Origin: Verrucomicrobiota bacterium
GTDB taxonomy: Bacteria > Verrucomicrobiota > Verrucomicrobiia > Limisphaerales > J093
Length of the DNA: 39,869 nt
Reading direction: 5' to 3'
Assembly: GCA_029556615.1 (NCBI GenBank)
Contig: JAKQDD010000019.1
Location: 1 to 39,869, forward strand
A program made the position numbers and the translations under genes. Below are positions 23,600 through 33,069 of the stretch, piece after piece (the first letter of the stretch is position 1; every line of letters begins with the position of its first letter). The notes beneath the pieces are model-generated. The model ran no database searches. It was given only the letters and a program-made list of their open reading frames with translations, and was not told the DNA's origin.

Positions 23600-24616
23600 A
23601 TGAAGCGGCACCAACGTTGTCGAACGATGCGGGGTTTGGCTGTGGCACTGGCGGTCGTGATGGGGGCTGCCGCCGACGGGGCGGACGTGCGTATTTTGAA
23701 CGTGTCGTACGATCCCACCCGCGAGTTCTACGCGGAGTACAACGCGGCGTTCGCAAAGCACTGGAAGCAGAAGACCGGGGAGACGGTGGTCATTCAGCAA
23801 TCGCATGGCGGCTCGGCGAAGCAGGCGCGGTCGGTGATCGAGGGGTTGCCGGCGGACGTCGTGACCCTGGCCTTGGCGTACGATATCGATGCGATCGCCG
23901 AGCGAGGCGGCCTGGTGGCGAAGGAGTGGCAGGAGCGCCTTCCTCACCGGAGCGCTCCGTACACGTCGGTCATTGTCTTCCTGGTGCGGAAGGGGAATCC
24001 CAAGGGCATCCGGGACTGGGAGGACTTGGTGCGGCCGGGCGTGGCGGTCATCACGCCGAATCCCAAGACCTCGGGCGGGGCCCGGTGGAACTACCTGGCG
24101 GCCTGGGCTTTTGCCTGGGAGCGGTACGGACACGACGAGGCTCGAACACGGGATTTCATTGCTCGCCTGTACAAGAATGTGCCCGTTCTCGACTCGGGGG
24201 CGCGGGGGTCGACCACCACGTTTGCGCAGCGGGGGATCGGGGATGTGTGCGTTTGCTGGGAGAACGAAGCCTGTCTGGCGCGGGGCGAGTTTGGGGCCGA
24301 CCGGTTCGAGTTGGTCACGCCTTCGTTGAGCATTCTGGCCGAGCCCTGTGTGGCGGTGGTGGACCGGGTGGTGCGCAAGCGGGGCACGGAAGCGGTCGCC
24401 CGCGCGTACCTCGAGCACCTTTATTCCGAGGCGGGCCAGGAGATCGCCGCCCGGCATTTTTATCGGCCGCGATCTCCGCAGGTGGCGGCGAAGCACGCCG
24501 GCCAGTTTGCCGCGGTCAAGGTGGTCACCCTTGACGACGCCTTCGGGGGCTGGGCGCGGGCCCACCGGACGCACTTTGCCGAAGGCGGCGTGCTCGACCA
24601 GGTCTTCAAGCCGTGA
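23600..24616 (+). CDS. periplasmic sulfate/thiosulfate-binding protein (Sbp/CysP family)
   Basis: 338 residues from ATG 23600. A run AGGGGG lies about 10 bp upstream. A signal peptide ([19 protein letters not shown]) precedes the family start [22 protein letters not shown]. Sulfate-contact motifs are visible: [48 protein letters not shown] and the [11 protein letters not shown] hinge strand. It would capture sulfate or thiosulfate for an ABC importer. No CysT/CysW/CysA genes follow, unlike typical operons: the next gene is a LamG protein 236 bp away, so it is an orphan in this window. The length is normal for the family. Confidence 0.93.
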   Translation: MKRHQRCRTMRGLAVALAVVMGAAADGADVRILNVSYDPTREFYAEYNAAFAKHWKQKTGETVVIQQSHGGSAKQARSVIEGLPADVVTLALAYDIDAIAERGGLVAKEWQERLPHRSAPYTSVIVFLVRKGNPKGIRDWEDLVRPGVAVITPNPKTSGGARWNYLAAWAFAWERYGHDEARTRDFIARLYKNVPVLDSGARGSTTTFAQRGIGDVCVCWENEACLARGEFGADRFELVTPSLSILAEPCVAVVDRVVRKRGTEAVARAYLEHLYSEAGQEIAARHFYRPRSPQVAAKHAGQFAAVKVVTLDDAFGGWARAHRTHFAEGGVLDQVFKP

Positions 24617-24852
24617 TCAGGGGGAGGGATCGAGGCAACATGGTGGCCGTTGTACTCTGACAATGGCCGGCAGCAAAGTGCGGAGGATCCGGCTCCTTGA
24701 CGGCCCCTAAGAGCGTGTTTTCCCTTGGTGGTTACTGATCGGAATTGCCGTCACGTGACAGTCCCGCAAGCAAGAACCTGGAAGCCAAAAAAGACTGGTC
24801 ATTGCCGCTGTGGTCTGCAGACTCCCACTGCCTAGTAAAACCATCATTCGCT

Positions 24853-27828
24853 ATGAACCGAAGAAAGCATCACAGTCTACTCGTGGCCCTGGGTGTCGCT
24901 GGAGCAGCGGCTCTGGGCCTGTCCTCTGTCCAAGCGCAGACCGTCATTCCCGAGTCCTACGCCTTGCCCGTTTCCGCACTGGACACGAGCGCGCCGGGCT
25001 TTGTCGTGCGGGTGTTCCAGGCGACAGGCGCCCAGTTGCCGAACACGATCGCACGGGCCGAGGACCAGATCGCCGGGTTCCTGATCAATCCGGGGACTGG
25101 CCTGCCGTTCGACAACATTGCCGACATGGCGGCGTTTAATCCCGACGGCACGTACGACGAGACGATGACGCTGTCGTACAGTGCGGGGTGGTTCCCGGGC
25201 ATCCCGGGGATGGAAGGCACGACCATCAACATCGCGCTCGAGGCGATCACGTACGTCGAGTTGGCGCCCGGCACCTACCGGATGGTAGTCACTGGCGACG
25301 ACGGGGCGAAGCTGACGGCGGGCAACGTGTTCGACCGGCTCCAGGAGATCGTGCTGGTCGAGAGCCCGACCACGGCGGATAAGATCGCCAATTTCACGAT
25401 CACCAAGGCGGGGGTCTACGCATTCCGGGTTGTGTACGAGCAGGGCGGCGGCGGGTATAGCCTCAACTGGTACACGGAGGACACTTCCGCCACGCGGTAC
25501 CTGTTGAACGAATGGGGCGGGCTGCCCTGTTACCGCGCCTTGAACGCGGGGGCGGTGGTCACCGGGCCCACCATCAGCGCCATCTCACCGCTGCCGAACG
25601 CCATCAACGTGTCGGCGTCGGCCGGTCTGACCGCCGTGATCCGGGACGGCTCGACGGCGTTCAACCCGGCAACGTTCAAGCTCTACTGCAATGGCACCGA
25701 CGTGACCGCCGGCGCGACGATCGGCGCGAAGGTCAATGGCCGGACCAAGATCTCCTACGCGCCTCCCGTGCGCCCCGATCCCAACGACGTCGAGGAGTAC
25801 CGGTTGACGTTCGCGGATCCGACCTCGGCCGGTGGCACGCGCGAAGCGATCGTCAGCTACACCGTCGCGCCGTATGCCGACTATGTGTTGCCCGATCCGA
25901 TTTGGGAGGAGACGTTTGACACGGTCGCCGAAGGCGCGATGCCGCCAGGCTGGAGCACGGTCAGCCCGATCACGCCCGCGGGGTACGAGGACTTGAACGA
26001 CCCGGACTCGGACAGCTACCTGACGTGGGTGGTCGTGTCGCGGGAGCGCATCGCCTCGATCACGGCCTGGAATGCCACTCAGCGGTTGAACACGCCCGAG
26101 GCCTACATCAACGGCGAGCGCGTCGAGAGCCTGATTCAAGGTCAGTGCGCCTATCACGAATCCGATATTCGCGGAGGCAGCCAGTACGCCGAGCTCTTCT
26201 CGCCGAACGTGAATCTGACGGGGAAGAACGACATCTACGTTGTCTACAACAGCATCTACACGCAGAACCAGGACAACATCGCCGGGGTCGAGTACTCGGT
26301 CGACAACGGCGCCACGTGGCTCCCCGTGATTTACATGGTTCACAAGGACGATATCGTGCTGAAGGGCGACGGGTCGATCGACGCCGAAGGCACGCTCACC
26401 GCGGCGCATGCCGACACCGCAGACTACACGGATCCGATCTCGGGCGAGTTCGTGGGCGACACCTACGGCGCGTTCGTTAAGGCCGCCCGCGCCACTTGGC
26501 CGAACCTGGCGGAGTACATCAGCGGCCGAATCGACGACGACCAGATGGAGTCGAAGCGAATCGAGAAACATCGCCTGCCGCTGGCGGACAACAAGAGCCA
26601 GGTCAAGCTCCGGTTCTTCCAGGCCGGGACCGCCAGTTGGTTCTTCGGCGTCGACAACGTCGGCCTTTACAGCATCAGCGGACCGCAGGCGCCCGAGATC
26701 GTGACGCAACCGGTCGGTGGTTACATTTCCGCCGGCGCCTCGCTCACCCTCAGCGTCGTGGCCAAGGGCACGGAACCGCTGTCCTACCAGTGGAAACTCA
26801 ATGACGTCGCGATCCCTGGCGCCACGGCTGCCTCGCATGAGATCGCCAGCGCCAAGGCGGCGGATGCGGGCGACTACACGGTGGACATCTCGAATGCCGG
26901 CGGCGCGGTCACCAGCCTCAAGGCCAAGGTTGGCGTCTTCACCGGGCTCATCGGTGAGAACCTCGTGGTGCATCTCAAACTGGACGGCAGCCTGGCCGAC
27001 GCCAGCGGCCGCGGCAACGGCGGGACCGAGGTCGGCACCGTCGCCTACAACGCCGGCAAGGTCGGAACGCAGTCGATGCAGTTGCCCTCGGATGCGGATT
27101 ACGTGACGCTTGGCACGCCGGCCGATCTGAACTTTGGCACGGCGACCGACTTCTCGATCGCGTTTTGGACGAAGGTGATCGGGTGGACCGACGACCCGGC
27201 GTTCATCGCGAACAAGGACTGGGACAGCGGCGGGAACCAGGGCTACGTCATTGCCACCGACAGCGACGGCCGTTTGCAATGGAACCTGGCGGGCGCTCCC
27301 GGCGGGCGGAAGGACTACGACGGCCCCGCCGACACGTTCTCGGACAACGCGTGGCATCATGTCGCGGTCACGTTCCAGCGCACTGGAGTCGCGACGACCT
27401 ACGTGGACGGCGTTCTGAAGGACACGCGGCCGATCTCGGCTGACTCGAACAACGTGGATACTCCCTCGGGTATGGCCACCAACATCGGCCAGGACGGCAT
27501 GGGTGATTACGGCCCGAAGTTCAGCGACGTGTCGTTCGACGATCTCGGGATCTGGCGCCGCGTGCTGACGCCGCAGGAAGTCGCGGGGATCTTCGAGGCC
27601 GGTCAGACCGGGAAAGACCTCTCGACTGTCGTCATCGCGGGGCCGACCGATCCGGGCAGCCTCGCCATCCAGTTCACGGGCGGCAAGGTCGTGCTGACCT
27701 GGGACAGCGGCGCGACGCTCCAGTCCAGCGGCGCCATCACCGGCGGTTGGGCCGATGAAGCCGCACAAAGCCCGGCCACGCTGGATCCGGCCGGGGTCGC
27801 CAAGTTCTATCGGTTGAAGCAGCCGTAG
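24853..27828 (+). CDS. large secreted protein with PA14-like, Ig-like and LamG domains
   Basis: 991 residues from ATG 24853, which begins the signal peptide (LLVALGVAGAAALGLSSVQA). The N-terminal 220 residues are PA14-like (PGFVVRVFQATG … GTYRMVVTGDDGAKL … YAFRVVYEQGGGGYSLNWY). A middle beta-rich part holds a MAM/jelly-roll-like segment (WEETFDTVAEGAMPPGW … FFGVDNVGLYSI). An Ig-like domain lies at about 613-696 (PLSYQWKLNDVAI … DAGDYTVDISNAGG), then LamG at about 700-920 (LVVHLKLDGSLADASGRGN … FSIAFWTKV … HHVAVTFQ). The end, AKFYRLKQP, is the short C-terminal motif frequent in exported Verrucomicrobiota proteins. Probably carbohydrate- or matrix-binding. The 236 bp upstream hold no gene. Confidence 0.87.
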   Translation: MNRRKHHSLLVALGVAGAAALGLSSVQAQTVIPESYALPVSALDTSAPGFVVRVFQATGAQLPNTIARAEDQIAGFLINPGTGLPFDNIADMAAFNPDGTYDETMTLSYSAGWFPGIPGMEGTTINIALEAITYVELAPGTYRMVVTGDDGAKLTAGNVFDRLQEIVLVESPTTADKIANFTITKAGVYAFRVVYEQGGGGYSLNWYTEDTSATRYLLNEWGGLPCYRALNAGAVVTGPTISAISPLPNAINVSASAGLTAVIRDGSTAFNPATFKLYCNGTDVTAGATIGAKVNGRTKISYAPPVRPDPNDVEEYRLTFADPTSAGGTREAIVSYTVAPYADYVLPDPIWEETFDTVAEGAMPPGWSTVSPITPAGYEDLNDPDSDSYLTWVVVSRERIASITAWNATQRLNTPEAYINGERVESLIQGQCAYHESDIRGGSQYAELFSPNVNLTGKNDIYVVYNSIYTQNQDNIAGVEYSVDNGATWLPVIYMVHKDDIVLKGDGSIDAEGTLTAAHADTADYTDPISGEFVGDTYGAFVKAARATWPNLAEYISGRIDDDQMESKRIEKHRLPLADNKSQVKLRFFQAGTASWFFGVDNVGLYSISGPQAPEIVTQPVGGYISAGASLTLSVVAKGTEPLSYQWKLNDVAIPGATAASHEIASAKAADAGDYTVDISNAGGAVTSLKAKVGVFTGLIGENLVVHLKLDGSLADASGRGNGGTEVGTVAYNAGKVGTQSMQLPSDADYVTLGTPADLNFGTATDFSIAFWTKVIGWTDDPAFIANKDWDSGGNQGYVIATDSDGRLQWNLAGAPGGRKDYDGPADTFSDNAWHHVAVTFQRTGVATTYVDGVLKDTRPISADSNNVDTPSGMATNIGQDGMGDYGPKFSDVSFDDLGIWRRVLTPQEVAGIFEAGQTGKDLSTVVIAGPTDPGSLAIQFTGGKVVLTWDSGATLQSSGAITGGWADEAAQSPATLDPAGVAKFYRLKQP

Positions 27829-27858
27829 GCCGGTTTCCCGACATCGGGTTCCGCACAC

Positions 27859-27893
27859 GGGCCGGGGAGCTTGGGCTCCCCGGCCCGGTTCGT
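27859..27893 (+). terminator. strong GC-rich terminator hairpin after the LamG gene
   Basis: GGGCCGGGGAGC-TTGG-GCTCCCCGGCCC is a perfect 12-bp stem with a tetraloop, followed by GGTTCGTTT. It lies 30 bp after the stop of the LamG gene and between convergent genes, so it may serve both directions despite the weak T-tract. Confidence 0.8.
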
Positions 27894-27977
27894 TTCGAGG
27901 GCTGAATGGCCTTGCGGATGAGTTCCGCTCCGCTTCGGAGTCATGGTTTTCACCATGTCCGACTCGTCGGATGGCGC

Positions 27978-30545
27978 CTACTCCTTGCCGGCGCTGACGG
28001 AGACGCCGTCGAGGAACTTGCCGTCGGGGGAGCAGAGGCGGCAGGCGACGGACCATTCGCCGCCGTCCTGGGTGATCTTGAGGAGGAGGGTATTGGCGCC
28101 CTGCCGGAGTTGGACGGGGACCTTATCCTGGGCGGGGCTGAAGGCGCGGGTGGTGTTGTTACTGTGGACGGCCTTGCCGTTGAGCCAGACTTTGAGTCCG
28201 TCATCGCTGCCCAATTCGAGGAGCGCCGTTTGGTCGCGGCTCGAGAGGATCCGGGTGCTGGCGTAGGCGACGCGGTTGTCGCCTTTCCAGATCTTGTCGA
28301 ACTCGAGCAGGCCGTTCTTGGTGTCAGGCCGGAGCGCGTGGGGGCGCCAATCGACGGACGCTTCGTTCTTCTCGGGGGGGAATTCGACGTTAAAGAGGTC
28401 GCTGCCTGATTTGTCGGGCTGGTTGAAGGGCCCGGCGATGAGCCAGGCGAGGATGAAGCCCTCGGGCGACTGGCCGGCGTTTTTGACGGCGGCGATGGCG
28501 TCGTCGACGGCTTGGCGTTGTTGCTCGGTGGTGGCCTGGGCGCGGAGACTCTCGAGGGCGGCCAGGGCCTGCTGGGGATAGAGGGCGGCTGTTTGGCGGG
28601 CCAGCAGCATGAGCGATTGGCTGGCCTCGGTTTTCAGGTCCGGATTCTTCGCGCAGGCGGAGAGCAGGTCGAGTGCGCCGGGGGTGGGGATTTCGGCGAG
28701 AACGGCGAGGGCGCGTTGTTTTTCCTCCGGGCGGCGGGCGGTTTCGAGGACGCCGCGGACGATGTCGAGGCGTTGGGCGAGCGGGGTTTCCTCGGCTTGG
28801 GCGAGGCGGAGGCAGCCGTCGCGGAGTGCGACGATGGCCTGGCTTGGTTCGGTGGTGGTGCGGGCGAACGCGAGCAAGTGGGGGGCGGCGGCGGGTTCGG
28901 GCCAATCGATGAGGACGCGGATGGCGGCCTGGCGGAGGGCGGCATCGGGAGCGTCGAGAGCTTTAACGACGGCGGCGAGCGGGCTGGGGCCTCCGGTGAA
29001 GGGGAGGATTTGGAGGAGGACGATGCGGGCGGCGGGGGTTGCAGCGGCATCGAGGGCTGCGAGGAGGTCCTTGGCGGCGGCGGTTTTGTCGGGGGCACGC
29101 CGGCAGAGAGCTTGGGCGGCTTGGGCGGCAGCGGTTCGGAGGGCGGTGTCGTCGGTTGTGGCGAGGACCTTGGCGAGGGCGGGCACTTGGGATTGGCTGC
29201 CGAGGGTACCGATGGCTTTGGCGGCTTCGGCGGCGAGGAGGGCATCGGCGCCGCCGGTCAAGCGAACCAGGGTGGGGAGTGCGGACTCGACCCGACGCCG
29301 GGCGAGCATGGCGAGGACGACCGCGCGATCTTCGGGGCCTGCGGTTTCGATCAGTTTGACCAGCGACTCGTTGATGCCGGGCCTGCCCATCCGTTCGAGC
29401 GTGCGGCGTGCGGCGTCGGCGAGGCTTGGGGAGGGATTGTGCGCGAGGGTGACGATCGAGGGGACATCGGCCGGGTCGCCGTGGCGCGCGAGGGCGTCGA
29501 GGGCGGCGATGCGGACGGGTTCGGGCCGGGCGGGCATAAGCAATTCGAGGAGCACGGCGCGGACGTTGAGGTCGGGTTGATCAGCGAGCACGCCGAGGAG
29601 GAGGACCTGGGCATCCGGTTTGAGGCGGGGGAGTTCTTTGGCGACGGCGGTTTGGAGGGCGGGGCGCGGGGTATCGGCGTAAGCGGCGGCGGTGGCGGCG
29701 CGCATGGCGGGATCGGGGTCCTGCAGGCGATCGAGAATGACTTGGACAGCCTCGGGTTGGGGCAGGGTTTCGATGAGTCCTTTGAGGGCGGCGAGGCGGA
29801 AGGGGGATGGAACGTCGGAACCGAGGATGGCGCGATAGACACCGGCCGCAACGGTTTGCTGGCCGGCGGCGGCGAGGTGTCCGGCGGCGGTGAGCCGGGC
29901 TCGAACGAGTGTGCGCGCGTGCGCCGGGTCAACGCGCAGGCTCTCGAGGGTGCGGACAGCGTTCTCGGTGCCGATGGCGCCGAGGGCGGCGATGGCGGTT
30001 TGGGCGACCAGCGGATCGGGGTCTTTGGCGAGCGGTTCGAGGGCACTGACGGCCTCGGGGTCACGGCGCGCGCCGAGGGAGGCGATCACGCCGGCGCGGA
30101 GCTTGCCGGTGACTGTAGGGAGGGCGTTGCGCAGGGCGGCGGAGGCTTCCGGGGCGGGCAGTGTTTCGAGTGCCATGCGGGCCGGATGCGAGAGCGCGTT
30201 GTCGGTCAGGAGCGGGGCGAGGACAGGGACGCACTCGGCGGAGCCGACGAGGGCAAGTTTACGGCAGATGAACCGTTTGGCGTCGGCGGTGGTATCCGGG
30301 GCGCGGAGGAGCTCGATGAACCTGGTTTCGAAGGCGCGGTAGCCGGCGGCCGGCGACTTGCGGATTTGTTCTTCGATCTCCGCCAGAGGTTGGCGGCTGT
30401 CGCTGAACCGGTAGCGGGCGAGGGCCGCGTAGGGGTCGGCGGCAGGCGCCTGCGCGCGGACGGCGGCGACGGGGCCGGCGAGGGCGAGGGCGAGAAGGCA
30501 AGCGCCTGCGAGAGCGGCGGGGAGGGAGTGGAAGTTGGCGTTCAT
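27978..30545 (-). CDS. secreted HEAT-repeat protein with C-terminal beta domain
   Basis: 855 residues from ATG 30545, the start of the signal peptide (MNANFHSLPAALAGACLLALALAGPVAA). About 30-720 is an array of HEAT repeats (for example AALRNALPTVTGKLRAGVIASLGARRDPEAV, cut here by repeat boundaries every 30-40 residues). The C-terminal 120 residues are a beta-sandwich with LELGSDDGLKVWLNGKAVHSNN and VQLRQGANTLLLKITQDGGEW. That pattern is seen in exported proteins associated with glycan or heme-containing dehydrogenase systems in Verrucomicrobiota and Planctomycetota. It is probably a periplasmic scaffold. It follows the Gfo/Idh gene after 35 bp on the same strand, so the two are likely co-expressed. 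Confidence 0.87.
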   Translation of the reverse strand: MNANFHSLPAALAGACLLALALAGPVAAVRAQAPAADPYAALARYRFSDSRQPLAEIEEQIRKSPAAGYRAFETRFIELLRAPDTTADAKRFICRKLALVGSAECVPVLAPLLTDNALSHPARMALETLPAPEASAALRNALPTVTGKLRAGVIASLGARRDPEAVSALEPLAKDPDPLVAQTAIAALGAIGTENAVRTLESLRVDPAHARTLVRARLTAAGHLAAAGQQTVAAGVYRAILGSDVPSPFRLAALKGLIETLPQPEAVQVILDRLQDPDPAMRAATAAAYADTPRPALQTAVAKELPRLKPDAQVLLLGVLADQPDLNVRAVLLELLMPARPEPVRIAALDALARHGDPADVPSIVTLAHNPSPSLADAARRTLERMGRPGINESLVKLIETAGPEDRAVVLAMLARRRVESALPTLVRLTGGADALLAAEAAKAIGTLGSQSQVPALAKVLATTDDTALRTAAAQAAQALCRRAPDKTAAAKDLLAALDAAATPAARIVLLQILPFTGGPSPLAAVVKALDAPDAALRQAAIRVLIDWPEPAAAPHLLAFARTTTEPSQAIVALRDGCLRLAQAEETPLAQRLDIVRGVLETARRPEEKQRALAVLAEIPTPGALDLLSACAKNPDLKTEASQSLMLLARQTAALYPQQALAALESLRAQATTEQQRQAVDDAIAAVKNAGQSPEGFILAWLIAGPFNQPDKSGSDLFNVEFPPEKNEASVDWRPHALRPDTKNGLLEFDKIWKGDNRVAYASTRILSSRDQTALLELGSDDGLKVWLNGKAVHSNNTTRAFSPAQDKVPVQLRQGANTLLLKITQDGGEWSVACRLCSPDGKFLDGVSVSAGKE

Positions 30546-30580
30546 GGGATGACGACGCGGGGCGGTGCGGGGTTGGGAGG

Positions 30581-31879
30581 TTAGAGGATGATGTTCCACG
30601 GCTCGCGTTTGGCGCGTCCCAGGAGCGTACCGGCTGTGGGGTCATCGAGGATTTGTTCGGTCTCGGGGTTCCATCGGAACTTGCGGCCGAGGGCGAGGGC
30701 GACGACGGCGAGGTGGCCGAGGCTGGCCGAGCGATGGGCGACCTCGGCGGGGGTGATGGTGAGCCGTCGCGAGAGGACGCAGTCGATGAAATTGCCGATG
30801 TGATTGGTCGAGCGGTAGAGGTTGATTTCCTCGGGGCGGATCTTCTCCTGTTTAAGGGTGGCGGGGTGGGTTTCGAAGCCGCCGCGGTCGACCCAGACCC
30901 AGCCTTCGGTGCCGATCCACTTGGCGCCCATGCGATATTGGCCTTCGGCATTCTGGAGGATCACGGTGACGCCGTTGGCGAACTTGCACTCGACGCGGTA
31001 GCGCGTTGCGGCATCCCAGATGCCGGTCTTGGGGAACTCGGCATGGATGGGGTTGACCTCGACGGGGCCGGTGTGCTCGGTGCCGAGTCCCCATTGCGCG
31101 ATGTCGCCGTGATGGCCGATCCAGTCCATGAGCTGACCGCCGCCGTAGTCCATTTGCCACCGCCAGTTCCAGTGCGTGCGGTCCTGGGAATAGGGCGCCC
31201 AGGGGGAGGGCCCGCACCAGAAGTCGTAGTCCAGGTCCGGGGGCGGGTTCGTGAAGGGGGCATTACCGCCGGGGCTGCCGGTGGGGAGGCCGACCTCGAC
31301 GGTGTGGACTTTGCCGATGCGGCCGTTGCGGACGAGCTCGCAGGCGAACCGGAAATCGCCGGTGGACCGTTGCCAGGAGCCGGTCTGCCAGACCCGGCCG
31401 TAGCGGTTGAGGGCGGTGACCATGGCCCGGCCCTCGCGGAGGTCGTGGCTGAAGGGTTTTTCGCCATAGACATCCTTGCCGGATTTGGCGGCGAGGATTG
31501 CGGGAATGGCGTGCCAGTGGTCGGGGGTCGCGAGCGAGATGGCGTCGATGTCATCGCGCGCGAGCAGTTCGCGGAAGTCACTGTAGGCGGTGCAGTCCTG
31601 GTTGCCGTAGTGCTGGTTGACGCGCTGGCGGGCGGCCTGGAGGTTGCGCCGGTCAACGTCATTGACCGCCAGGACGCGGCAGCGGGGGTCGCCGAGGAAC
31701 CCGCCCAGGTTGCCGGATCCCATCCCCCCGAGGCCGATGGCGCCGATGGCGATCCGTTTGCTGGGCGCCTCGGCCCCGAGGACGCGGGCGGGGATGGCGG
31801 TGGGGAAGCCGGCGGCAAGGCCGAGGAGGGTTGCGCCTTTGAGGAATTGACGGCGGGAACGGTGGCGTGGCGACATCAT
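30581..31879 (-). CDS. Tat-exported Gfo/Idh/MocA-family oxidoreductase
   Basis: 432 residues from ATG 31879 (MMSPRHRSRRQFLKGATLLGLAAGFP), a classical twin-arginine signal RRQFLKG. The Rossmann domain begins IAIGAIGLGGMGSGNL. The active-site lysine motif is GEKPFSHDLREG, and the C-terminal domain holds MDYGGGQLMDWIGHHGDIAQWGLG, where the H-x-x-D-x-x-W pattern gives the catalytic His. These enzymes oxidise or epimerise sugars with tightly bound NAD(P); in Verrucomicrobiota many Tat-exported paralogues act on plant or algal glycans. Substrate not deducible. It is likely the first gene of a two-gene operon with the downstream HEAT-repeat protein (35-bp gap). Confidence 0.93.
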   Translation of the reverse strand: MMSPRHRSRRQFLKGATLLGLAAGFPTAIPARVLGAEAPSKRIAIGAIGLGGMGSGNLGGFLGDPRCRVLAVNDVDRRNLQAARQRVNQHYGNQDCTAYSDFRELLARDDIDAISLATPDHWHAIPAILAAKSGKDVYGEKPFSHDLREGRAMVTALNRYGRVWQTGSWQRSTGDFRFACELVRNGRIGKVHTVEVGLPTGSPGGNAPFTNPPPDLDYDFWCGPSPWAPYSQDRTHWNWRWQMDYGGGQLMDWIGHHGDIAQWGLGTEHTGPVEVNPIHAEFPKTGIWDAATRYRVECKFANGVTVILQNAEGQYRMGAKWIGTEGWVWVDRGGFETHPATLKQEKIRPEEINLYRSTNHIGNFIDCVLSRRLTITPAEVAHRSASLGHLAVVALALGRKFRWNPETEQILDDPTAGTLLGRAKREPWNIIL

Positions 31880-32048
31880 GGGGGGGATAGTAGCGGGAGT
31901 GGCGGCGGGCCCGCAAAGCGAAAACGGGGCTGCGCGACGGTGAATTGTGGATTTGAGATTTGAGATTATCGAGCGACGTGGGTGTGCGGGCTGCAATGGG
32001 CAACGAGAGCCCCGCGAGGGGTCTCAGGTAACCGGCGTCGCGTGGGGG

Positions 32049-32927
32049 CTACCAGGGGTTGCCGCGGGCCGGGGGTTGGGGGGGCCACGGGGCGTACGGG
32101 ATGTACTGGCGCTGGAGGCGCTCGATGGTGGGAGCATGGGGACGGAACGGCTCGGCGGGGGGCGTGGCGGCGGGCAGGGCGACGGCGGGGCCGAAGGGCG
32201 TTCGGGTGGTCTTGAGGTTGTAGGCCATGATCAGCAACGGCTCCAGGTTGACCACATCCCGGATGTTATAGGCGAGGAGGGTTTCGAGCGCGTGAGGGTT
32301 GCGGTGGTGGTGGTAATCCCGCCACAAGAGCACGGCGAAGAAGCCGTCCACATCGGCCAGATCCCCGCGATCCAAGCCCAACTGTCGTTCGCATCCCTTG
32401 AGTCCGCCCGTGTAGCCCAGGCTCGAGAGCACATAACGGAGGTCGATGTGCGCCTGGTCGAGAGGGATGCCGAGCGAGCCTCGGAGGATTGGCAGATCGA
32501 AGCACTTGCCGTTGTAGGTGACGAGGAGCCGGTAGTCCCGGATATCGCGGGCGAACTCGGCGAGGTTTTGGCCCTGGACATAGTGGCGAATGGTGCGGCC
32601 GTCGTAGAGGGCGATGGTGGTGATGTAATCCCCGGGGCCGCCCAGTCCGGTGGTTTCGATGTCCACGTAGGCGACCGATTCGCGGAATTCGGAGTAGAGC
32701 CGCCAATGCTCCTGGGAGGGGAGAGACCCGGCGAAGAACGCCGCGTTCTGGAGGTCGAGTTGGCGCTGGGATTCTTCGAGGTGCTGGAGAAGACGTTCCC
32801 GCCGGCGCGCGCCGAGGGTCGCGTCGGCCTGTGCAAGAGCACCCCACGAGTCGATCCCCGCGGCCCAGAGCTGCTGCTCTGCTTTGAGGCCGACTCCGGG
32901 CAGGTGACAGAAGGTCCGGCGCAGCAT
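32049..32927 (-). CDS. YprB-like ribonuclease H-fold (DEDD exonuclease-type) protein
   Basis: 292 residues from ATG 32927, preceded by AAGGTGA with 5-bp spacing; the open frame extends upstream without protein character. The N-terminus (TFCHLPGVGLKAEQQLWAAGI) is a helix-hairpin-helix-like segment. The RNase H-like core has motif I AYVDIETTGLGG (Asp89, Glu91), motif II VTYNGKCFDLPIL and motif III YNIRDVVNLEPLL, giving the D-E-D-D metal-binding set of the predicted YprB exonucleases. Likely a cytoplasmic metal-dependent nuclease on DNA or RNA; the biological role is not defined. The last 60 residues are Pro-rich and probably disordered. Confidence 0.88.
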   Translation of the reverse strand: MLRRTFCHLPGVGLKAEQQLWAAGIDSWGALAQADATLGARRRERLLQHLEESQRQLDLQNAAFFAGSLPSQEHWRLYSEFRESVAYVDIETTGLGGPGDYITTIALYDGRTIRHYVQGQNLAEFARDIRDYRLLVTYNGKCFDLPILRGSLGIPLDQAHIDLRYVLSSLGYTGGLKGCERQLGLDRGDLADVDGFFAVLLWRDYHHHRNPHALETLLAYNIRDVVNLEPLLIMAYNLKTTRTPFGPAVALPAATPPAEPFRPHAPTIERLQRQYIPYAPWPPQPPARGNPW

Positions 32928-33005
32928 CGCGTCACCTTTGCAGAGTCCGCGTGCCGCGGCAACACCGTGATGTGATCCCGGCGGCAAGGTCGGGCCATGC
33001 TGCTG

Positions 33006-33030
33006 CATCGGTCTGAGGCGCGCCTCGCTA
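33006..33030 (+). repeat. TAG-ended repeat, copy F (right-end fragment only)
   Basis: These 25 bp, CATCGGTCTGAGG then CGCGCCTCGCTA, are identical to the right end of copy A (4758-4782). The rest of the element is absent. It lies 39 bp upstream of the GH2 start codon, in the same orientation as copy E on the other side of that gene. Confidence 0.8.
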
Positions 33031-33069
33031 GAGGTTGCGGTGCGGTTGCGCATTGCGGAAGATACCGCC

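Noticed and set aside
25585..28056. 823-residue minus-strand frame opposite the LamG gene
   Set aside because: Arg/His/Val-rich shadow. The plus-strand frame has a signal peptide and PA14-like, Ig-like and LamG patterns.
28512..30584. 690-residue Gly/Glu-rich plus-strand frame opposite the HEAT-repeat gene
   Set aside because: Low-complexity shadow of Ala/Leu-rich HEAT codons; the minus-strand frame has a signal peptide and regular repeats.
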